DNA from: Gammaproteobacteria bacterium
Lineage (GTDB): Bacteria > Pseudomonadota > Gammaproteobacteria > Pseudomonadales > Azotimanducaceae
Direction of reading: 5' to 3'
NCBI GenBank assembly: GCA_026708185.1
Contig: JAPOVK010000017.1
Location: 310,001 to 374,000, forward strand
DNA length: 64,000 bases
The notes below the pieces were generated by a model. That model was not told the origin of the DNA and made no database searches. It worked only from the letters and a program-made list of their open reading frames with translations. Positions 59,844-64,000 of the stretch are shown here, one piece after another; positions within the stretch are counted from its first letter, which is position 1, and every line of letters starts with the position of its first letter. Made by a program: the position numbers and the translations under genes.

Positions 59844-61219
59844 GCCACAAGGGCAGCGTCCGCGCCGTGCTCACGCAGGTGACCGCGCAGATGTCCGCGA
59901 AAGTCCGCGACGACGTCCCCGTTTGCCGTCGCGACGTCGACCTCGGCGAACGGGTCGGCGTGGAGGTCGTAGAGTTCGGCGTCGCCCGAAGCTCCCACCG
60001 GGGCGAAGCCCCAGCGTCCGTCCGTCACCCACGGCGTGACGCATTCCGCAGGACAACGGCCGTCCGCGTCGGGATTGACGAAGCCACCGGTCACGCTCAG
60101 CGTGCGGTGGTGTGGCCGGCTGTCACGCACGGCGGCCGCAAAGGACTGGCCTTGAAAGGCATCCACGGGCGCCACGTCCGCACCCGCCAACTCGGCGACG
60201 CTCGGCAGGATGTCCACCGGCTGGGCCAGCATGTCGAGGCACTTGCCGGCAGGCACGTCGCCGCCTGCGACGAGGAACGGCACGTGGCTCACCTCGGGAT
60301 AGATCGGCCAGTAGCGGTCGTCGTGGTCGCTGATGTTGCTCTTGCCCGTGCGGTTGTGCTCGCCGAGGCTGGTGCCGTGGTCGCTGGTGATCACGACGAT
60401 GGTGTCGTCCCACAGATTGAGGTCATCGAGCTTCTGCAGCACGCGGCCTAGGTGCCGGTCCACGATCTCGGACTCGGCGGCGTAGTGGGCCCACAGGTTG
60501 TTGAGTTCGCTGTCCGAGTAGTCCGTCGCCGGGCCGTAGTTGCAGTGCAGCATCGGTTCGCCGTCGTAGTCCGGGTCGTACTTGGCCACCATGTACTCCG
60601 GCGGATCCCACGGTTCGTGCGGGTCGAAGAAGTCCACCCACAGGAAGAACGGCGCGGCCCGGTGGTTCTCCTCGAGCCAACGGACGGTCGTGGCGGCCGT
60701 GCGGGCGCAGAACGTCTCGTCTTCGCGCGTCGCGTAGCGGTTGATCCAGCGATGCATGTCGGCCAGCGTCTTGCCTTGGAAACTGGGCATCTGTCGGGTC
60801 TTCTCCTGGGGCATCACGCGCAGGATGTCGTCATTGAGGTGCAGAAGATGCCGGTCGCCCTCCTGGCCGCGGTGCTGGTAGGCGGCTTGGAAGCCGTGCT
60901 GGAACCGTGCGTTGAAGAGGTGCGGACAATCGCAGATGAGCTGGGTGGCATAGCCCTTGTCCGAGAGCATCGTCGCGACGTGGTTTCGCCCGCTGCGCGA
61001 GATCGGCTGCCAGGGGAAGTGCGGCCAGCCGAGGCGGCCGGTGGCGACGTCGGTACGGTGCGGAATGGTGGGAAAGCTGCCCGCGTGGAAGCCTTCGATC
61101 GCGGTCGCACGGCTCGCGGCAAACGCGTCGAGTTCCGGGGTGTGCACCGGGCGTTTGGCCTTCTGCGCCAGGTTGTCGTAGCGGAACGTGTCGGTGATCA
61201 GCAGGACGATGTTCTTCAC
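59819..61219 (-). CDS. Sulfatase-fold hydrolase with Thr in place of the nucleophile Cys
   Basis: Alkaline-phosphatase-superfamily enzyme, 466 residues, with LLITDTFRYDN at the N-terminus (metal Asp at 10) and TSDHGTSLGEHN later. At the position of the sulfatase activation motif it reads TIPHR (51-55) in GSFPTIPHRTDVATGR, so Thr replaces the Cys/Ser that becomes formylglycine. Thr is used as nucleophile in some phosphatase relatives, so phosphomonoester, phosphodiester or phosphonate hydrolysis is as likely as sulfate ester hydrolysis. There is no signal peptide. The Cys-type homologue at 55.4 kb has CIPAR at exactly the same residue numbers. Confidence 0.84.
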   Translation of the reverse strand: MKNIVLLITDTFRYDNLAQKAKRPVHTPELDAFAASRATAIEGFHAGSFPTIPHRTDVATGRLGWPHFPWQPISRSGRNHVATMLSDKGYATQLICDCPHLFNARFQHGFQAAYQHRGQEGDRHLLHLNDDILRVMPQEKTRQMPSFQGKTLADMHRWINRYATREDETFCARTAATTVRWLEENHRAAPFFLWVDFFDPHEPWDPPEYMVAKYDPDYDGEPMLHCNYGPATDYSDSELNNLWAHYAAESEIVDRHLGRVLQKLDDLNLWDDTIVVITSDHGTSLGEHNRTGKSNISDHDDRYWPIYPEVSHVPFLVAGGDVPAGKCLDMLAQPVDILPSVAELAGADVAPVDAFQGQSFAAAVRDSRPHHRTLSVTGGFVNPDADGRCPAECVTPWVTDGRWGFAPVGASGDAELYDLHADPFAEVDVATANGDVVADFRGHLRGHLREHGADAALVACWAGEQA

Positions 61220-61410
61220 GGTCGATCAGGCCCCCCGGTGTGGTGTGATTATGCGGCAACGCCATGTCGTCCGTTGGCAACCGCTCGTTAGCTCAGGCGG
61301 CGCCTGCGGACGAGACGACAAGCACACCGTGACCAACAACCACTCCTGATCGGTGAACTCGCAATTGGCGGCCCGCCGGTCGCTGTGAGATAGGGTTGAC
61401 CCGGCACCCC

Positions 61411-61470
61411 CTTTGTAAGAATTTCTTTAACCCTCGTGTGTTACCTAGTTTAACTATCCTTCGGAGGTAA
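61411..61470 (+). promoter_or_regulatory. AT-rich promoter/operator region of the second toxin-antitoxin pair
   Basis: An unusually AT-rich stretch in GC-rich surroundings. It holds a near-palindrome (TAAGAATTTCTTTA), an inverted pair (GTTA...TTAAC) and the ribosome site GGAGG before the ATG. It is the likely site of autoregulation, though exact hexamers are uncertain. Confidence 0.4.
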
Positions 61471-61473
61471 ACC

Positions 61474-61956
61474 ATGTCAAACCAAGTCAAGGTCGCAGAT
61501 GAAGTCTGGCTCGCAGCCGCAATCCTCCATCGCAGGCATCCGGATCGAACCGACTTCGCGATCGCGGAGATCCTGGCTGAGGCCGAGTCGGCGGACGTAA
61601 CCGGCATGACGCTCCGACCGGGCGTCAAGGTCCACGTTTACCAGCACTGTGTTGCCAACAAGGCACCCAATCCGGGCCGTTATCGCATGCTCTACGAGAC
61701 GTCCTCAGGCCGGCGGCGCCTCTTTCGGCCGGGGGACCCGTGCCATCCGAGCCGGGTAAACGGCAAGGACGTACCTGCCCGTGACGCGGTACCGATGGAA
61801 CACCGTGAGCTCATCGATTGGTATCACGCCGAGTTTTCGGGGGGGAACGGCCGAACAGAGGATCCCGTTTTGGCCCTACGCGGTCTGGGCAAAGAGCTCT
61901 GGGAGAACGAAGACGCGGACGACTACGTTCGAAGTCAACGAGCCGACTGGCGATGA
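61474..61956 (+). CDS. Putative antitoxin of a PIN toxin pair
   Basis: A 160-residue protein of a widespread but unnamed type, starting after GGAGG. It begins with a helical domain (KVADEVWLAAAILHRRHPDR), then LRPGVKVHVYQHCVANKAPN, RRLFRPGDPCHPS and LIDWYHAEFSG, and ends with LRGLGKELWENEDADDYVRS. The last block resembles the VapB end that binds a PIN toxin. Its stop overlaps the toxin start (ATGA). Antitoxin function is inferred from position and coupling. Confidence 0.72.
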   Translation: MSNQVKVADEVWLAAAILHRRHPDRTDFAIAEILAEAESADVTGMTLRPGVKVHVYQHCVANKAPNPGRYRMLYETSSGRRRLFRPGDPCHPSRVNGKDVPARDAVPMEHRELIDWYHAEFSGGNGRTEDPVLALRGLGKELWENEDADDYVRSQRADWR

Positions 61957-62375
61957 GCCGGATATTCTGGGACACGAACCTGTTCGTGCACCTACTCGAG
62001 GACAAGGGTGAACTCACCGAACGAGTCGTCGCGTTGCGCGAGCGCATGGTCGAGCGAAGCGACGAACTCTTTACGTCAACGCTGACCCTTGGCGAGATCC
62101 TCGTGCGGCCCGTCGAGGCGGGAGATGAAGAACTCGCCCGGCGTTACGAACACGCGATCACGGCCGCCGCGACCGTGCTGCAATTCGACCGCAGCGCAGC
62201 AGTTGCGTTTGCCGGGATCCGTCGGGATCGGTCCATAGCCCCACCTGACGCAATCCAACTGGCGTGCGCATCGGTGGCGGGAGTGGACATGTTCATCACC
62301 AGCGACCAGCGGCTCAGTCGGAAGGTGGTGCCCGGAATCCACTTCATCCAATCGCTCGCAAACGCCGCGCTGTGA
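61953..62375 (+). CDS. PIN-domain toxin (VapC-like)
   Basis: Predicted RNase toxin, 140 residues. Acidic residues in the PIN order are present: D in RIFWDTNLFVHLLED (about 7), E in LTLGEILVRPVE (about 50), D in APPDAIQLACASVAG (about 98) and D in FITSDQRLSRK (about 116). Translation is coupled to the preceding gene by ATGA. It is a different subgroup from the PIN toxin at 16.3 kb and from the vapC fragment at 23 kb. Confidence 0.88.
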   Translation: MSRIFWDTNLFVHLLEDKGELTERVVALRERMVERSDELFTSTLTLGEILVRPVEAGDEELARRYEHAITAAATVLQFDRSAAVAFAGIRRDRSIAPPDAIQLACASVAGVDMFITSDQRLSRKVVPGIHFIQSLANAAL

Positions 62376-62597
62376 CGAACTGACTAGGGCAACAGAATGA
62401 CAAGGCACTCAGTCTCAACGGCATCCGATTCACCGCTTCCGTGGAGATCGCACCCCGAGAGACGGCCAATGGTTCCGTTCGGGCATACATGCCCCAATCC
62501 GCTATCAGAAAGCCGGCGCCAAACCACTCAACCGACACGGAGCCGGCCCTTCCTGCCACTTTGCTGGGCCAGCTACTCGAAACCTTGGCCGCCTTGA

Positions 62598-63176
62598 TCA
62601 GCCCACGTTGCTGCGACGCCGAGGCTCCCAAGGCCAGCCGCCCGCCGGTGGACGAACCACGGCGGCGGGCAGATGCAGATACGCACCGATGCGGAACGAC
62701 CCGTGGGCGACGCGCCCCTCGATTCCGGCCGCTGCCGCCCAACGCTTCACGATCAAGCTCAAGGCCCGCGTGCTCAGCCTTGCGTCAAGCACCCGGCCGC
62801 TCTTGCTCACCCCGCGAAACAGAGCGCCCTGGTCGATGTCGGCCACCTCGAGCCAGGCGCGCACCAACTCTGCCGTAACGCGGCTGGCATCGGGCACATC
62901 CGGATCGCCCTCAGGGTCCCGCCTCGTTCGGACAACCAGCCGCACCCGCTTCTTCTTGACCTTCAGGTCTGCAACGTCGAGTGCCACCAACTCCTTTGGG
63001 CGCAGCATGCACTCCCACGAGAGGCAGATCACCAAGGCGTCGCGCAGACCGAGCAGCGTTTCGGATGACAATGCCTCGTCCACCATGCTGTGTACCTGGT
63101 CGGGCGTGAGCGCAACGGCGAGTTCGGGTCCGGGGCGAGCCGGACCGGGCTGCTCGGTAGCCTCACGCGTGGTCAT
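62598..63176 (-). pseudogene. Tyrosine recombinase (integrase) domain, frameshifted
   Basis: Catalytic part of a phage-type integrase. The first Arg is in LRPKELVALDVADL, preceded by LRDALVICLSWECM. The His/Arg pair is in HGSFRIG. After that the frame runs into unlike text (RPPAGGWPWEPRRR) and stops. Family-like sequence continues in another frame as LALGASASQQRG and MYARTEPLAVSRGAI, which holds the candidate catalytic Tyr (codon 62485-62487). A frameshift near 62640-62680 thus separates Tyr from the rest. Its end overlaps the NUDIX gene by 14 bases. Likely a dead integrase from a former mobile element. Confidence 0.7.
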
Positions 63177-63702
63177 GGCTTTCTCCCAAGTGGTTGCCGT
63201 CCAGCAGGCGGTGGAGAGCTTCCAGGCTGTCGGGCGTGTAGCGCGAGGCGTCGTCGGCCAGGATTTCGGCGATGCCAACGAACCCGCCGCCTGCGACCTC
63301 CTCGGGTTGCAGCGTGAAGGGTCCGTCGTGCCGACAGATGAAGACTCGGCACCAGTTTCGGACGGCTTGGCCCCCGCCCTCCCCCGGATCGCAGAAGTAG
63401 CTGTCGAAGGCGGTCTCCATAGGCGTGTCGACGATGCCGAGTTCCTCCGCCGCTTCGCGCACCGCGCACTCTTCGTACGACTCGCCAGCGACCACTACGC
63501 CGCCGGCGCAAAGGTCAAGCATCCCCGGATAGACGTCCTTCGTTTCCGTCCGCCGCTGCACGAAAAGACGACCGTCCCGGTCGACGACGAAAATCCCCGT
63601 CACGCGGTGGCGCAGTCCCTTGGCGCGCATCACGCTGCGCGGCACGACGTCGACCGGCCGGTTGTCCGCGTCGACGACCACCACTCGCTCGTCGAGCGTC
63701 AC
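63163..63702 (-). CDS. NUDIX hydrolase
   Basis: Nucleoside-diphosphate-linked hydrolase, 179 residues. The Nudix box is complete: GGVVVAGESYEECAVREAAEELGI, with all Glu and Arg ligands (about 87-110). The N-terminus (VVVVDADNRPVDVVPRSVMR) and GIFVVDRDGRLFVQRRTETK resemble the YfcD/isopentenyl-diphosphate-isomerase-like branch. Substrate is unknown. The start overlaps the rhomboid stop by four bases (ATGA), so the two are co-translated. Confidence 0.9.
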   Translation of the reverse strand: MTLDERVVVVDADNRPVDVVPRSVMRAKGLRHRVTGIFVVDRDGRLFVQRRTETKDVYPGMLDLCAGGVVVAGESYEECAVREAAEELGIVDTPMETAFDSYFCDPGEGGGQAVRNWCRVFICRHDGPFTLQPEEVAGGGFVGIAEILADDASRYTPDSLEALHRLLDGNHLGESHDHA

Positions 63703-64000
63703 TCGCTGCCGCGCACCGGGACCGGCGCTTCACGCGCACGCCGCTGATCGATGGCGAACAAGCCCCGGGCCACCACGGCGCCCGCGATCAAGCCGAAGAG
63801 GTGGCCTTCCCAGGAGACGTGGCCGCTCTGCGGCAGGACACCGAAGACCATGGTGCCGTAGGTCAGGAATACCACCAGCGCCACAAGCGCCGAGCGAACG
63901 CTGCGCTCGGAGATCCCACGCACGATCAGGAAGCCGAAGATGCCGAAGACGAGGCCGCTCGCACCGATATGCGCCGCTTCGCGGCCGAGCAGCCACAGCG
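63699..64000 (-). CDS. Rhomboid-family intramembrane serine protease (5' end outside window)
   Basis: C-terminal about 100 residues of a rhomboid protease; the gene continues beyond base 64000. The catalytic Ser is in HIGASGLVFGIFGFL (GxSG) and the catalytic His in SWEGHLFGLIAG. Hydrophobic segments ALVALVVFLTYGTMVFGVL and LIAGAVVARGLFAI match the last helices. It is coupled to the NUDIX gene behind it. Rhomboids cleave membrane proteins inside the bilayer; the target is unknown. Confidence 0.9.
   Translation of the reverse strand, partial: LWLLGREAAHIGASGLVFGIFGFLIVRGISERSVRSALVALVVFLTYGTMVFGVLPQSGHVSWEGHLFGLIAGAVVARGLFAIDQRRAREAPVPVRGSE

Overview
GC-rich, gene-dense bacterial chromosome, most likely a gammaproteobacterium. 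Two linkages familiar from Gammaproteobacteria support this: uvrC-pgsA-tRNA-Cys on one strand, and gltX with tRNA-Ala(GGC) just downstream. The N-terminally extended GAPDH and the imuA/imuB/dnaE2 mutasome also fit. The RiPP locus at the left edge resembles the halogenase plus YcaO ('srp'-type) clusters reported from marine sponge microbiomes. A sponge-associated or marine lifestyle is therefore suggested but not proven.

Layout. 1-4.3 kb: end of a RiPP biosynthetic locus, with a YcaO cyclodehydratase (cut by the window edge), an unknown partner, a flavin-dependent tryptophan-halogenase-like enzyme, and an NHLP-type precursor peptide whose predicted core is only Leu-Cys-Cys-Cys-Trp. 4.3-7.9 kb: acyl-CoA metabolism (crotonase, acyl-CoA dehydrogenase) and an enolase-superfamily enzyme. 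7.9-16 kb: tRNA-Ala, M48 lipoprotein peptidase, gltX, then dnaE2 divergent from imuA-imuB around a LexA-like site. 16-18.6 kb: an AbrB/PIN toxin-antitoxin pair, a hypothetical protein and a glyoxalase II. 18.6-24 kb: a large Oar-like TonB receptor, then a worn region with a frameshifted phosphoesterase, a vapC fragment, a frameshifted phd antitoxin and two tRNA-Leu genes. 24-32 kb: an orphan ABC binding protein, hydantoinase/oxoprolinase HyuAB, a CHY zinc finger protein and a flotillin-NfeD pair. 32-36 kb: a molybdenum hydroxylase (IorAB-like) and a hotdog-fold dehydratase. 36-42 kb: an apparent zinc-acquisition region (small CxxC/His periplasmic protein, His-rich ZnuD-like receptor, ankyrin protein, ZIP transporter). 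42-48 kb: tRNA-Cys, desaturase, pgsA, uvrC, DUF503 protein and GAPDH. 48-54 kb: a three-gene 2-oxoacid:acceptor oxidoreductase (korB, korA, GltD-like electron-transfer subunit). 54-61 kb: class I aldolase, two sulfatase-fold enzymes (one Cys type, one with Thr at the nucleophile position), a short leader-like transcript, an LLM-class oxidoreductase, an acyl-CoA-dehydrogenase-like flavoprotein and an M50 protease. 61-64 kb: a second toxin-antitoxin pair, a degenerate integrase, a NUDIX hydrolase and a rhomboid protease running off the right edge.

Five genes (metallophosphoesterase, phd, winged-helix/HEPN-like, integrase, vapC fragment) look broken. Four of these are frameshifts of the kind that could be single-base, so they may be genome erosion typical of a symbiont or assembly errors. 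No rRNA, CRISPR array or complete transposon was seen. No stretch over 300 bases lacks a feature.
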